Virus record (IMG/VR): IMGVR_UViG_3300027917_000020
Location: 62,001 to 126,000 of that record
Strand: one strand, 5' to 3'
From: a virus
DNA: 64,000 nt
Positions 41,601 to 50,095 of this stretch are shown here, in pieces. The translations under genes were made by a program, and so were the position numbers. Numbering within the stretch: position 1 is the stretch's first letter; every line of letters begins with the position of its first letter. Below the pieces are notes generated by a model. The model worked only from the letters and a program-made list of their open reading frames with translations, was not told the DNA's origin and ran no database searches.

Positions 41601-42824
41601 TTACGCAGGAAGGTTAGTTAGGCTTACTTTCTGGTAATAATTCTTGCTACCAAACAAGTGGTCGTGAATTCCGTAACGGCTCATCAATCCAAGTGCAGGA
41701 TTAAAAGAATCCTCAAAGGTCGCACGAGAAGCAAGTAGCTGAATATACGGCAAATAAATAACGCCAGTATCATACTCACTTGGGCCTTTGTAACCAACGA
41801 TAAATTGGTTGCTACTCTGGAAGGTATCACGGTATACGCTTAGTCTACCGTCAAGGGAACCGATTCGAGAAATTCCAACAGCAGAAGTATTAACATTTCC
41901 GGGTACCGGCGCAATTGTAAATGCCGCCATTGACTCAAATATCGCTACTGAGTACGGGTCACCTACAATCCAGTTACCTGAACCACGTCTTGTGTTAATA
42001 GCAATCTGTTGTGCTCTGCGGAGAATGTAGTGATATAGTTCTCTATATCTTTCCATTTCCCATCTACCACCGGGTACGCCTGTTCCTGAAGCGGCTTGGT
42101 AATTCCAAGTCAAGTCATAGTTAGCACCACCGGCTACGCAGACTGCGTCAATTTTCTCGATGAGTTCACGGTCAATTTCTGCCGTAATTTCATAAGCAAG
42201 AATATCCATCATTTCCTCTTCGAGGTTAAGACCGTGCATTGCTTTAAGGTCTTGGGCTACCTCAAGAGACCAACGGCTTCTTAACTTACGGGTTTTGGCT
42301 TCAATCTGTGCCTTCTCAACGGTCATATTAATTTCATTAATATGTGTTCCGGCACCGACACCTAAACCAACGTCATTACCAACACCTGCGCCTGCTTTTG
42401 AACCCAACGCTTCACCGGCTGATGTTACATAAGAACCTGAGTAAGAGCTATCGATTGTATTGTAACCAAGTTCAGTGGTATTTGCGGTATAATTACCGGC
42501 AGTCGTACCAGCTCTAAAACGAAGAGCAAATGCCAATCCAACAGGACCGGTCATCGGCTGAACACCTACTAAATCGTGAGCTACTAATTCAGGGAATGTA
42601 CGTCTAACCATCGGTACTGCGATTTTGTGAAAAATACCTGAAGTCGGATAACCGGCTTTCGTACCGAATGAGTCATTAGGATAGGCATAGGTTGTGGCTT
42701 CTTGCAACCAGTTATGCTGATTCTCAAGCATAATTGCGGTTGACTTGCGGACATTGGTATTACGGATTTCATTGCCCTCATTAAGAACCTCTTCCCACTT
42801 TTGCATTAGTTCTCTAATGTCCAT
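41601..42824 (-). CDS. gp23: Major capsid protein (T4 gp23-like)
   Basis: 407 residues (T4 gp23 has 521). It has the gp23 order: an N-terminal delta region, then N-W-L-Q-E-A-T-T at about 39-46, where L-x-E before Ala is the expected prohead protease cut. It continues with P-M-V-R-R-T-F-P-E-L near 71, then L-D-G-R-L-S-V-Y-R-D and V-G-Y-K-G-P-S-E-Y near 345. Its own start, M-D-I-R-E-L-M, resembles the tags of the small proteins. AAGGAGG precedes the ATG. Confidence 0.93.
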   Translation of the reverse strand: MDIRELMQKWEEVLNEGNEIRNTNVRKSTAIMLENQHNWLQEATTYAYPNDSFGTKAGYPTSGIFHKIAVPMVRRTFPELVAHDLVGVQPMTGPVGLAFALRFRAGTTAGNYTANTTELGYNTIDSSYSGSYVTSAGEALGSKAGAGVGNDVGLGVGAGTHINEINMTVEKAQIEAKTRKLRSRWSLEVAQDLKAMHGLNLEEEMMDILAYEITAEIDRELIEKIDAVCVAGGANYDLTWNYQAASGTGVPGGRWEMERYRELYHYILRRAQQIAINTRRGSGNWIVGDPYSVAIFESMAAFTIAPVPGNVNTSAVGISRIGSLDGRLSVYRDTFQSSNQFIVGYKGPSEYDTGVIYLPYIQLLASRATFEDSFNPALGLMSRYGIHDHLFGSKNYYQKVSLTNLPA

Positions 42825-42874
42825 TTACTTTTTTCCTCCTTTAAATATTTGAACAGCTTTTAATTAAACGCTTT

Positions 42875-43723
42875 TTATGAAATTTTGTTTTCTTTTAAAA
42901 CTTGTAAGTACCGCTTTGTGTACTCAGCGAAGGGGCTTGTATCTTCTTTCATATCGCCCTTCTTCTTTTTGTCGCCGTCCTCATCTTCTTCATCTTCTTC
43001 ATCGAGTTCGGCCTTTCCTTTCCCTTCTTCAACTTGGTCTTCGTTGTTTTTCGGGTCAGACTTTTTCTTTTGCTTTTCGATTACGTCCTCTCCTTCATCA
43101 TCACCAACGTTTACGGGTTCAAACCGTTCACTATCGGCAATAACTTGGAATTTACGGTCAATCTCAGCTTTGTCAGTTACGCCACTTAGAATATCAAAAA
43201 TTTGTGCTTTTTGACTTTCTGTTAGCCCCTGACATTTCTTGTGCAAATAAAGTTCTGCAGCCATTTCCTGTGCATCGCCTTTAAGCTCAAGGTTTTCTTG
43301 GATTGTCTTGTCCATCTGCTTGCGGAGACCTACGATTTCTTCTTTAGCCTCTTTAAGTAGACTCTTAACTTCTTCATCAAGCAATCCTTGGTCAACGCTC
43401 AAGCGCACTTTAAATTGCTCAATAAGGTCATGATATAGCTCGCCTTTTTTCGCATACTCCAAAACCTCTTCTGGAATCTTAAGCTCTTCTTCAAAAACTC
43501 CGTCTACGAAGTTAGAAAATTTGCCGGTCATATCGTTTTTATACTCGTCAAATTTTAGCTCATATTCTTCCACGAGCTGTTCCTTCGCTTCTTCCAGTTT
43601 GGATTCGAGTAACTCTTTGGCCTTAACATCAATGACGGTATTGAGCTTCTCGGTTAAGTCAGCCTGTACTGCTTCATCAAGCTTGTCTGCACCAAGTAGT
43701 TCCAAGATTTTGGTCAAGTCCAT
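42875..43723 (-). CDS. gp22: Prohead scaffold / core protein (T4 gp22-like)
   Basis: 282 residues, almost entirely Glu/Lys/Leu/Asp helix with several L-x-E sites for cleavage (for example L-D-E-A near 16). A long run of Asp, Glu and Lys occupies about 215-265. It sits between protease and capsid genes, as in T4. A late promoter lies 39 nt upstream and AAGGAGG before the ATG. Confidence 0.85.
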   Translation of the reverse strand: MDLTKILELLGADKLDEAVQADLTEKLNTVIDVKAKELLESKLEEAKEQLVEEYELKFDEYKNDMTGKFSNFVDGVFEEELKIPEEVLEYAKKGELYHDLIEQFKVRLSVDQGLLDEEVKSLLKEAKEEIVGLRKQMDKTIQENLELKGDAQEMAAELYLHKKCQGLTESQKAQIFDILSGVTDKAEIDRKFQVIADSERFEPVNVGDDEGEDVIEKQKKKSDPKNNEDQVEEGKGKAELDEEDEEDEDGDKKKKGDMKEDTSPFAEYTKRYLQVLKENKIS

Positions 43724-43762
43724 TAAGCTAATACCTCCTTGTAAGATTTACTCAAATATATT

Positions 43763-43770
43763 TATTTATA
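43763..43770 (-). promoter_or_regulatory. T4-type late promoter for the scaffold and capsid genes
   Basis: TATAAATA on the minus strand, 39 nt before the scaffold ATG, just downstream of a terminator. Confidence 0.75.
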
Positions 43771-43817
43771 GTACCATATTTGTTAAAATTGGTTGTAAGT
43801 TAGGGATATGATAGAGA

Positions 43818-43845
43818 AAACCCGAATCCTAATGAATTCGGGTTT
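43818..43845 (-). terminator. Terminator upstream of the scaffold gene
   Basis: AAACCCGAAT pairs with ATTCGGGTTT (10 bp, 8-nt loop), followed on the minus strand by TTCTC. It ends the transcript from the tagged gene at 43880-44131 and its upstream operon. Confidence 0.7.
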
Positions 43846-43851
43846 CGTGAG

Positions 43852-43871
43852 GGATAGGGGAACTGTCGGAA
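43852..43871. repeat. Intergenic copy of a sequence in the 14-kb RNA locus
   Basis: GGGAACTGTCGGAA, preceded by GATAGG with one extra G, occurs here and at 14125-14142. Both copies are on the plus strand, so the 14-kb RNA would be antisense to the 3' untranslated end of the minus-strand transcript here. Confidence 0.6.
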
Positions 43872-43879
43872 TTTATATA

Positions 43880-44131
43880 TTATATATACTTTCCTAAAAT
43901 CATATTGTTAAAAAATTGTAAGGATTTTTTAGCATTAACAAGGTCTTTAGAAAGCATCCCTGTTTCGCCATTAAATGAATTCATTTCTCTTACTAAATTT
44001 GATATATGGTCACCAACACCATAATAAGCATCTCTTAATCTTGTAAAATCTCTACTATCCATATTTTTAAATGCTTCTCTTATATCTTTATCAGTCTCAG
44101 ACGCCTCGGTTAAATATTTTTCAAAGTTCAT
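43880..44131 (-). CDS. Small helical protein with capsid-targeting-like N-terminus
   Basis: 83 residues starting M-N-F-E-K-Y-L-T-E-A-S: tag plus ideal protease site (L-T-E before Ala). AGGAG precedes the ATG. The body is a helical bundle like those of 28950 and 31090. It lies between protease and scaffold genes, the place where T4 relatives keep head core proteins. Confidence 0.7.
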   Translation of the reverse strand: MNFEKYLTEASETDKDIREAFKNMDSRDFTRLRDAYYGVGDHISNLVREMNSFNGETGMLSKDLVNAKKSLQFFNNMILGKYI

Positions 44132-44139
44132 TTTATCTC

Positions 44140-44604
44140 CTATGCATAACTGCTTGAAAATTTAGGCTTACCGTCCCATTTAGAACACCATCCATGACCG
44201 GACGGGGAGTTAATATAAACTGAACCAGAGCTAATGCCCCATCTTTTTGTAATAGCGGAACCTTTAAATTTCCCTTTTAGTGGAGTTGTCTGGCCACTCA
44301 TAAATCCGGTTTCTTTATATTTACCGTTTATGGGTCTAATTTTAACGGATTTACCACTACCCGTAATTTGTACGACCTGCCACCAGTCTATATTAGTCTG
44401 GTCATAACCCCAAGAATCGTAAAATATATCCCCGACAGCTATCGGTACTTCAGCAGGCTCTTGTTTTACTCCGGGCTTTTTTTGGTCTCCTTGTGTTCTG
44501 GTAGTTGTAAACCCTTTAAAGTCCTTACCGACTTTACCTCTACTTCTAAGAAGGTCTATATCGGATTGGCTTAGTTTTTCATCTATCCTTTCTAATATAT
44601 CCAT
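44140..44604 (-). CDS. Tagged hypothetical protein
   Basis: 154 residues starting M-D-I-L-E-R-I-D-E-K-L-S-Q-S, the second tag form. The middle has a small beta barrel-like region (V-G-D-I-F-Y-D-S-W-G, then W-W-Q-V-V-Q-I-T-G). The C-terminus is rich in Gly, Ser and Trp. No strong ribosome binding site, likely coupled to the gene 1 nt upstream. Confidence 0.6.
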   Translation of the reverse strand: MDILERIDEKLSQSDIDLLRSRGKVGKDFKGFTTTRTQGDQKKPGVKQEPAEVPIAVGDIFYDSWGYDQTNIDWWQVVQITGSGKSVKIRPINGKYKETGFMSGQTTPLKGKFKGSAITKRWGISSGSVYINSPSGHGWCSKWDGKPKFSSSYA

Positions 44605-44605
44605 T

Positions 44606-44854
44606 TTAAGTATCCATATCCATTATAATATACCCACGGGCCTGAGCATCATGCCTTACATCCCCGACCATATCAGTTCCGGCCGGAAATTCATGACTAT
44701 TAGACCAGAGCACCTCACCGTCATTGTTTACATAAATCATCGGGCTTCGTTTATTCCAAAAATTCATCATTTCATATGACGTGCCTGCGCCACTGGACTC
44801 GTCTAATTTTTCTTTTTTAGGTGTTAGGTATTTTTCTATTAGGTCCGTTCTCAT
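44606..44854 (-). CDS. Tagged hypothetical protein
   Basis: 82 residues starting M-R-T-D-L-I-E-K-Y-L, with a possible cut at L-D-E-S near 18. The mature part contains I-Y-V-N-N-D-G-E-V-L-W-S, a short beta hairpin. The ribosome binding site is weak. Confidence 0.55.
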   Translation of the reverse strand: MRTDLIEKYLTPKKEKLDESSGAGTSYEMMNFWNKRSPMIYVNNDGEVLWSNSHEFPAGTDMVGDVRHDAQARGYIIMDMDT

Positions 44855-44876
44855 TAGGTAAAATTCTCAACCATTA

Positions 44877-45500
44877 TTAGTTTTTCTCCGTTAATTGTAA
44901 CCATTTAACAATCGTACTGGTCGGTCTTTTTAGAATTCCCTGTAAACGGTCAAGAGTATCTGCCATCTCCTGCTCTTCCGGGGTCATGCCCATAGCCATA
45001 TTAGGAAGTACCCAATCACGTCCTTCATAAACACCGTTTACCCATGACGGATGGTTACTTGGGTCTGTTACCATATCCCAAGTAATAAGATTAAAGTCCT
45101 CATTTACCGTACCATCTTCGGCCACTGAGCCAAGTCCACGACTTGAGATTCCCATAGAACCTTCTTTAATAAGGGTTTTAGCAATCTCGCCATGAGGTGT
45201 ATCGAGTACCTTAGATTTACCGTATAGGTCATTGCCTCTCCATTCCAACATAGTAGTTAGAATAGCAATTCTCTCAGGGTTGACTTCCGGGTTCGGTGGA
45301 TGACCAAGTTCACCCCATAGGGTTTTCTTTTCAATCTTTTCCTGAACCTTACCCACTTCCCTTTCAAGCACCGACTTTTTATATACACGGTTGTTATTGT
45401 TTTTGCGTTCCGCAGAACTGTAGATACCTACGATATGAACCCCTTTGCTTTTGGACTCAACGAGTTCAAAATCATAACTGGTTTCTGTTATAAGTTTCAT
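44877..45500 (-). CDS. gp21: Prohead core protease (T4 gp21-like)
   Basis: 207 residues (T4 gp21 has 212). G-E-L-G-H-P near 65-70 carries the catalytic His and G-S-M-G-I-S-S-R-G near 117 the catalytic Ser of the herpesvirus-assemblin-like fold. It would cleave scaffold, capsid protein and tagged proteins after L-x-E. Its own start M-K-L-I-T-E looks like a self-cleavage site. GGGAG precedes the ATG. Confidence 0.9.
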   Translation of the reverse strand: MKLITETSYDFELVESKSKGVHIVGIYSSAERKNNNNRVYKKSVLEREVGKVQEKIEKKTLWGELGHPPNPEVNPERIAILTTMLEWRGNDLYGKSKVLDTPHGEIAKTLIKEGSMGISSRGLGSVAEDGTVNEDFNLITWDMVTDPSNHPSWVNGVYEGRDWVLPNMAMGMTPEEQEMADTLDRLQGILKRPTSTIVKWLQLTEKN

Positions 45501-45520
45501 TTGTTTCTCCCTCTTTCTCC

Positions 45521-45868
45521 TTACTTAAACATTGCTTTGGACGTATTATAAATCCATTTTGCTTGGTCGGGTGAAAAGCTACCATTTTTCTTAAAATAAT
45601 CTCTTAACCCTCTGGCCATTTTAAGAATTTCATTTTTTGGGTCGGGTTTATCACCAGATTCCAATGCGCCGAGAATAGCATCTAAACTCTTTTTAGCATC
45701 TTCAGTGGAACCCTCGTCTACCTTTTTCTCTGCTAAATCGATTCCGGTCTTATCTTTAATCCAATCTACTTTAGCGTCCGTAATCTCCTTGCGTAAAATT
45801 TCTTGAGCATCGGTAAACTCATCGTTCTCAAAATGGTCTAATGCCTTTCTAATTCTTTCAGTATCCAT
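45521..45868 (-). CDS. Probable prohead core protein
   Basis: 115 residues, helical and acidic at the start (M-D-T-E-R-I-R-K-A-L-D). It contains E-K-K-V-D-E-G near 50. It lies between portal and protease, where T4 has the core proteins gp67 and gp68. A late promoter lies 32 nt upstream and AAGGAG before the ATG. Confidence 0.55.
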   Translation of the reverse strand: MDTERIRKALDHFENDEFTDAQEILRKEITDAKVDWIKDKTGIDLAEKKVDEGSTEDAKKSLDAILGALESGDKPDPKNEILKMARGLRDYFKKNGSFSPDQAKWIYNTSKAMFK

Positions 45869-45892
45869 ACGTTTTACTCCTTATATGATAAT

Positions 45893-47524
45893 TCAATTAT
45901 TATTTATATAAACTATATCTTCTTTTAATCTTCTATCAGACCAACTGCCGCCGCCACTATCGGCTTCTTCTTCGGCAAACCCAAGTTTTTTATCCTTTTT
46001 AAGCCCCTCCACGTTCTTCGTAATATCATCTTCCGTCCAGTGGAGCATTTCTTTCATCAGGTAATACTTGCTAATTTCAGGTCTGTCGGCTAATGCCTGA
46101 TAGTTATTAAAACGGGATTCTAAGAAGTTTTGTTCCATTTGCTCCTTGTAATTTGAAGGCGGATTTAGCGTAACTTTTATTTTTTTAATATCTAAATCAT
46201 ACTGCTTCGCCAGTCCTTTAAACTCAAGGTGGATTAAGAACAGTCTTGTAAACTCCCGGCAGAATTTATTCTGCTGACGTTCTAAAAATTTAGCCCATTT
46301 GACCTCGTCCCGGCCAATCTCTCCGGTACTATTTCCGCCAAACATAATATCCGAAGAACTCTTATTCTGTTCAGCTTCAACTCGGCTCATTGGGTATTTT
46401 AGCGCACGGTACATCTTTCGGGCGAAATAATAAATATCATCTAATTCTGCGAATCCGGCCGGGTTACCTCCTACCGTTTCAATCTGGCTACCTCTGCCTT
46501 CCGATGATTGTGGAAGATAGAAGTTTTCAAGCATCGAGAAAATCTCCGGTTCGTGCGTTAATTGACCGCTTTTCGGGTCATATGTTTGTTTACGGGTTAG
46601 TTTATTTTTAATCTTTTCAACGTATTTTAACGCCTTATCTCGTGGCATATTGCCCGTATCAATTCTAAATACGAGTCTTTCGGGGGCCCGAATAAGACGG
46701 TAAATAACGACTGAAGTTTCTAAAAGTTTTAATTGGTTATATGGAACCCTAACTTTTTCCAAATAACCGAATATTTCTTGTTTTGTCCGGCCATAAATGC
46801 CGTAATTTAAAAATCCTATCTGTTCAGGGTTAAATAGCACTACATCATTGCGCTTTTCGGCCTCCTCAATTGACTTAGGTCGGCCGCTGTCCCTTTTTAA
46901 ATACTGCATGAAAGCCAAAATCTTGCCGGTTGTCGGGTCATATATATAATCCATAGACTCTGACGGCAGTTTCTTTATATTAACTATGCCTTTTTGTTTT
47001 TTCTTAGTATTGATTACACGTTCGTAATAACATCTGCCGTCTATATAATAGGTACGGAACATATCCCACAAAATATCTAAAAAGTTATCGAGCTGTTTAT
47101 AAAACAAGTCATTAAATTCTCGTGTTATATTGTTTACGATATTCTCGTTTTTAGCTAATTCGGGGTCAACTATTTCAAGATGGATATAGCGGTCATCGTG
47201 GTCAACCTGAGTGGATTCGTTAGTGGCGTCCTCAATTACATCGGCAATTTCTGTATAATCAGCCATCTGGCGATATTCCAAAATCTTATTAAACTCATTT
47301 TCGTACATTCTATTAATATAACTATTATAGAACGTATTAAATGAGGCCAATGTAATATTCGCTACGCCCGGAATTGTGGCCAAATGCTCCCAGCCTTCAC
47401 CTCTTTCAGCGTGTAGCATATCGTCTGTACGTTTGTCCCCGACTGCGGTAAAAGCAGGAATGGATTCGTGTACCATTTCTGTGCTTTCTTCTTCGGAGTT
47501 TTTAAACCAATCTAATACACCCAT
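45893..47524 (-). CDS. gp20: Portal protein (T4 gp20-like)
   Basis: 543 residues (T4 gp20 has 524). Diagnostic stretches are R-Q-M-A-D-Y-T-E-I-A-D-V-I-E-D-A near 85, D-G-R-C-Y-Y-E-R near 165 and Y-R-L-I-R-A-P-E-R-L-V-F-R-I-D near 273. D-D-I-Y-Y-F-A-R-K-M-Y-R-A-L near 362 is also typical. The dodecameric portal is the packaging vertex and tail joint. A late promoter lies 16 nt before the ATG. Confidence 0.92.
   Translation of the reverse strand: MGVLDWFKNSEEESTEMVHESIPAFTAVGDKRTDDMLHAERGEGWEHLATIPGVANITLASFNTFYNSYINRMYENEFNKILEYRQMADYTEIADVIEDATNESTQVDHDDRYIHLEIVDPELAKNENIVNNITREFNDLFYKQLDNFLDILWDMFRTYYIDGRCYYERVINTKKKQKGIVNIKKLPSESMDYIYDPTTGKILAFMQYLKRDSGRPKSIEEAEKRNDVVLFNPEQIGFLNYGIYGRTKQEIFGYLEKVRVPYNQLKLLETSVVIYRLIRAPERLVFRIDTGNMPRDKALKYVEKIKNKLTRKQTYDPKSGQLTHEPEIFSMLENFYLPQSSEGRGSQIETVGGNPAGFAELDDIYYFARKMYRALKYPMSRVEAEQNKSSSDIMFGGNSTGEIGRDEVKWAKFLERQQNKFCREFTRLFLIHLEFKGLAKQYDLDIKKIKVTLNPPSNYKEQMEQNFLESRFNNYQALADRPEISKYYLMKEMLHWTEDDITKNVEGLKKDKKLGFAEEEADSGGGSWSDRRLKEDIVYINNN
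45901..45908 (-). promoter_or_regulatory. T4-type late promoter for core and protease genes
   Basis: TATAAATA on the minus strand, 32 nt before the start at 45868. It overlaps the end of the portal gene. Confidence 0.65.
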
Positions 47525-47540
47525 ATTTTCTCCCTAAACT

Positions 47541-47548
47541 TATTTATA
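47541..47548 (-). promoter_or_regulatory. T4-type late promoter for the portal gene
   Basis: TATAAATA on the minus strand, 16 nt before the portal ATG. A second octamer at 47591-47598 lies inside the small gene upstream and may be chance. Confidence 0.65.
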
Positions 47549-47708
47549 CAACTGATATCTCAAATGTTAAAAATTGAGTACTATTTAGTATATTTATATC
47601 GTTTGTTAGCTCAAGACTTAACGATGGCGCAGATATTTTAGGTTTTAGGTCATCATTAGTTAGCTCAAACGTGAGCAATGGCTCTTCGTTGTTATTAATC
47701 TCCATCAT
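47544..47708 (-). CDS. 54-residue acidic protein before the portal gene
   Basis: Too short for a standard ORF search. ATG at 47708 overlaps the stop of the upstream gene, with AAGGAT before it. It repeats the phrase L-T-F-E-L-T-N-D / L-S-L-E-L-T-N-D, suggesting two short beta hairpins. No family recognised. Confidence 0.5.
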   Translation of the reverse strand: MMEINNNEEPLLTFELTNDDLKPKISAPSLSLELTNDINILNSTQFLTFEISVV

Positions 47709-48226
47709 CTATCCTTGCGTTTCGGGGCCTTTCCGGTTTTACGAATCCCTTTAGCCCGTTTAAAAACTCCCCTTAGTTTATTAATAATGGATGCTTTAAC
47801 TTTCTTACTAAAATCTTTAGAATATGTGCTTACAACTGCTTTCTCAAAATCCTGAAATGGTATTTCAACGGGCTGTGATATATATGTTTTAGGACGGGTT
47901 AAATATCTGCGTACTGCGTGTTGTATATAAGGATATTTACGCTTTATTAATTCCCATCTAAATTTTGGATTATCTGTTTTGCTTAATATTTGAAGCCAAT
48001 CTTTAGCGAATTTTTTACGGTGAGCACGTGGAATATAGGTAAAATTTATAGCTTGAAATAGACTCCAATTATGTTTAGAGACATCATGTACACCTTGTAA
48101 ATGATACATTAATATAATAGTCGGTTTTGGGTCATTCTCCCATGCGGAATATTTGAACGAATACACGTGACCGCTTTTCCAGTTTACACCTTTAAATTTC
48201 TTTTTATAAACTCTGCGTACTGCCAT
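47705..48226 (-). CDS. Conserved-looking basic phage protein upstream of the portal
   Basis: 173 residues. The N-terminal part has G-H-V-Y-S-F-K-Y near 19-26, then F-T-Y-I-P-R-A-H-R-K-K-F near 62. This resembles proteins of unknown function in other T4-like phages, from memory. The C-terminal 40 residues are Lys/Arg-rich, suggesting DNA contact. No enzyme motif. Confidence 0.55.
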   Translation of the reverse strand: MAVRRVYKKKFKGVNWKSGHVYSFKYSAWENDPKPTIILMYHLQGVHDVSKHNWSLFQAINFTYIPRAHRKKFAKDWLQILSKTDNPKFRWELIKRKYPYIQHAVRRYLTRPKTYISQPVEIPFQDFEKAVVSTYSKDFSKKVKASIINKLRGVFKRAKGIRKTGKAPKRKDR

Positions 48227-48528
48227 TATCCATATCTTATATCAACTTTATTGACTCTGCCTATACTGTTATATTCAATTGTTGATTTTATTGTATCTTT
48301 AAGTTCCTTTTCACCTCGGACGGCAAACCCACCAAATCTTACTTCCAATTCAAGTTCGATTTTGTTTTTACCTTCACGACCCATAGCGTTTAATCGTATT
48401 CCGTCTTTATGTGCAAATGCCTGTCCGATTTTACGGTCAATATCAGATGGAAGTTTCATTACAGGGCTAAAAGTTACCACTGCGAATATTAATTCTGTCC
48501 CCTCTTTTATATAATCCCTAAACTTCAT
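48226..48528 (-). CDS. Tagged hypothetical protein
   Basis: 100 residues starting M-K-F-R-D-Y-I-K-E-G. The remainder is beta-rich with R-L-N-A-M-G-R near 45. It overlaps the stop of the gp4-like gene and relies on coupling. Confidence 0.6.
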   Translation of the reverse strand: MKFRDYIKEGTELIFAVVTFSPVMKLPSDIDRKIGQAFAHKDGIRLNAMGREGKNKIELELEVRFGGFAVRGEKELKDTIKSTIEYNSIGRVNKVDIRYG

Positions 48529-48977
48529 TTATTAAACAACTCCTTCTCGGTTAAAACCTTAAATTCCATACCCATCTTTTTACAATAATCAGAAGCGGCT
48601 TTAAATTTAGCCGCATTCCGTGCGTACATTAACTGTCTTTCCATTAGGGTATTCTTAGATTTTTTACCTCTCCTCGGTGGTCTGGTTTCTCTATAAGGTT
48701 TAATTTCTATTAAGTATTTACGTCCGCCAGTTTCCATATAAACATCAGGGTAATAACGCCTCAAAGCAGGCTTGCCTTTATGTAACGTGGTCGGGTCTTG
48801 ATATTTAATCTCTACGCTTTCCGAAGACCATTTATCAATTGCCGGATTTACATCACACCATTGATAAAATAGGCGTTCCCACGAACTACGCACAAGTATA
48901 GGATATTTACCTATGTATTTCTGTGGATTTTTGGGAACAAATTCTTTAGTGTTCTTCGTATGACGTTTTATATACAT
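48525..48977 (-). CDS. gp4: Head completion nuclease-fold protein (T4 gp4-like)
   Basis: 150 residues, the same length as T4 gp4. The core matches the family: Y-I-G-K-Y-P-I near 22, R-S-S-W-E-R near 30, W-S-S-E-S-V-E-I-K-Y near 50, then Y-Y-P-D-V-Y near 74 and L-I-E-I-K-P near 88. Together P-D and E-I-K form a PD-(D/E)xK nuclease site. gp4 is needed to finish filled heads. AGGGA precedes the ATG. Confidence 0.82.
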   Translation of the reverse strand: MYIKRHTKNTKEFVPKNPQKYIGKYPILVRSSWERLFYQWCDVNPAIDKWSSESVEIKYQDPTTLHKGKPALRRYYPDVYMETGGRKYLIEIKPYRETRPPRRGKKSKNTLMERQLMYARNAAKFKAASDYCKKMGMEFKVLTEKELFNK

Positions 48978-48984
48978 TATTCCC

Positions 48985-49548
48985 TTATACTTTAATTCCG
49001 AATTCTAATTGAAAATCATGTTTAGACATAGTCCACCACGGTTGCCAACCTTTACCTTTTCCTTTTTCAAAAACGGTTACAGTATCAGAAAATGCATCTT
49101 TCCACTCTGGACTTTCTGCTTCTGGATTTCCGATAACATACGCCTGAGTTGCATTTATGAGTTTAGCCCCTTTCGGCAATTTTCTTTCAGAATAATTACC
49201 TTTTAAAGCCTTCCCACGCTTTAATGCTTCCATCATACCGTCACCTTCGGTATATTCAGCATCCTCATCTTCACCATCTCCTGTATCATAAGTTAAATCA
49301 ACATTCTCTGGTGGTTCTGTTTGACCGGCACCTCTGGCGACCTGAAGCAACTTTTCTCCGGCCAATGCACTAACGACAGGGTCATCATCAAGTTCACGAT
49401 ATAAAATCTCTTGCCAAAGAACATCATCAGTCGGGTTACGTCTAAATTTAGCAAGCAGTTCTTCATCCGTATAGTCCTGTGCTATATATTCGCTAACTTG
49501 TTTAGTGGAATCCGCTAAGTATAAATTAATCTTTTTTATAACGCTCAT
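48985..49548 (-). CDS. Tagged hypothetical protein
   Basis: 187 residues. Start at 49548 is chosen because AAGGAG precedes it; the frame extends nine codons further. The tag is M-S-V-I-K-K-I-N-L-Y-L-A-D. An acidic stretch (about 95-110) is followed by a basic one. The last 60 residues carry W-Q-P-W-W-T-M and look folded. Confidence 0.6.
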   Translation of the reverse strand: MSVIKKINLYLADSTKQVSEYIAQDYTDEELLAKFRRNPTDDVLWQEILYRELDDDPVVSALAGEKLLQVARGAGQTEPPENVDLTYDTGDGEDEDAEYTEGDGMMEALKRGKALKGNYSERKLPKGAKLINATQAYVIGNPEAESPEWKDAFSDTVTVFEKGKGKGWQPWWTMSKHDFQLEFGIKV

Positions 49549-49615
49549 TTCAGTCTCCTTAATATTATTGTCCAAGCCCTCTACCCGGAGGGGTCACGCA
49601 TTTTTTTTGAACAGG

Positions 49616-50095
49616 TCACCATTTTTGTCCGGGTGGACATTTTTGGTCTTCTTCTTCTATTCCGGCATCCTTTTCCATCTTTTTTAAACGGTCATAATAG
49701 TCCGGTATTTCATCAAGGTGGTCTAAAGCAATTTCAGCCGCTAATTTTTTATCATCAACGTGCTCCATTTCAACTTTAGTTCCCATTTCAATTTGTTTTT
49801 TAATTTTATCAACCGATATGCCATGTTTTTTGGCTATATCCTCTGGTGTTTTATTATCGGCTTTTCCGCCTTTTATTTTATCCTCGGATAGGTTTTTATC
49901 AACCTTAACGTACTGCGTTAATATAGCATATATATGCTCCTCAAATTTATGAGGGTCTATACCCATATCTTCCGCAAAATCATGAACAGCATCATCTGAA
50001 GGATTAGGGTTTTTCTTAAAAAACTCTTTAATTTTAGCTTTGATATCGCCGTCTTTTTTTGCTTCTTCTTCTCTTAAAAAATTTCTTAGTTTCAT
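49616..50095 (-). CDS. Tagged protein resembling DUF5661
   Basis: 159 residues starting M-K-L-R-N-F-L-R-E-E-E. The C-terminal domain has T-P-E-D-I-A-K-K-H-G near 83, then E-M-G-T-K-V-E-M-E-H and A-L-D-H-L-D-E-I-P-D-Y-Y-D-R-L, which fits DUF5661, found widely in phages. It ends C-P-P-G-Q-K-W. A tag fused to a known phage domain supports the idea that the tag is a module. Confidence 0.65.
   Translation of the reverse strand: MKLRNFLREEEAKKDGDIKAKIKEFFKKNPNPSDDAVHDFAEDMGIDPHKFEEHIYAILTQYVKVDKNLSEDKIKGGKADNKTPEDIAKKHGISVDKIKKQIEMGTKVEMEHVDDKKLAAEIALDHLDEIPDYYDRLKKMEKDAGIEEEDQKCPPGQKW

Noticed and set aside
43110-43130. GGTTCAAACC, a possible tRNA T-arm
   Set aside because: It lies inside the scaffold gene, and no acceptor stem or anticodon arm can be formed around it. 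No tRNA was recognised anywhere in the window.
42877-43214. Plus-strand ORFs of 88-109 residues opposite the scaffold gene
   Set aside because: Ser/Phe/Leu-rich antisense translations of the Glu/Lys/Asp-rich scaffold; typical shadows.
47591-47598. Second TATAAATA upstream of the portal gene
   Set aside because: It lies within the small 47544-47708 gene, and a better placed octamer exists at 47541-47548.
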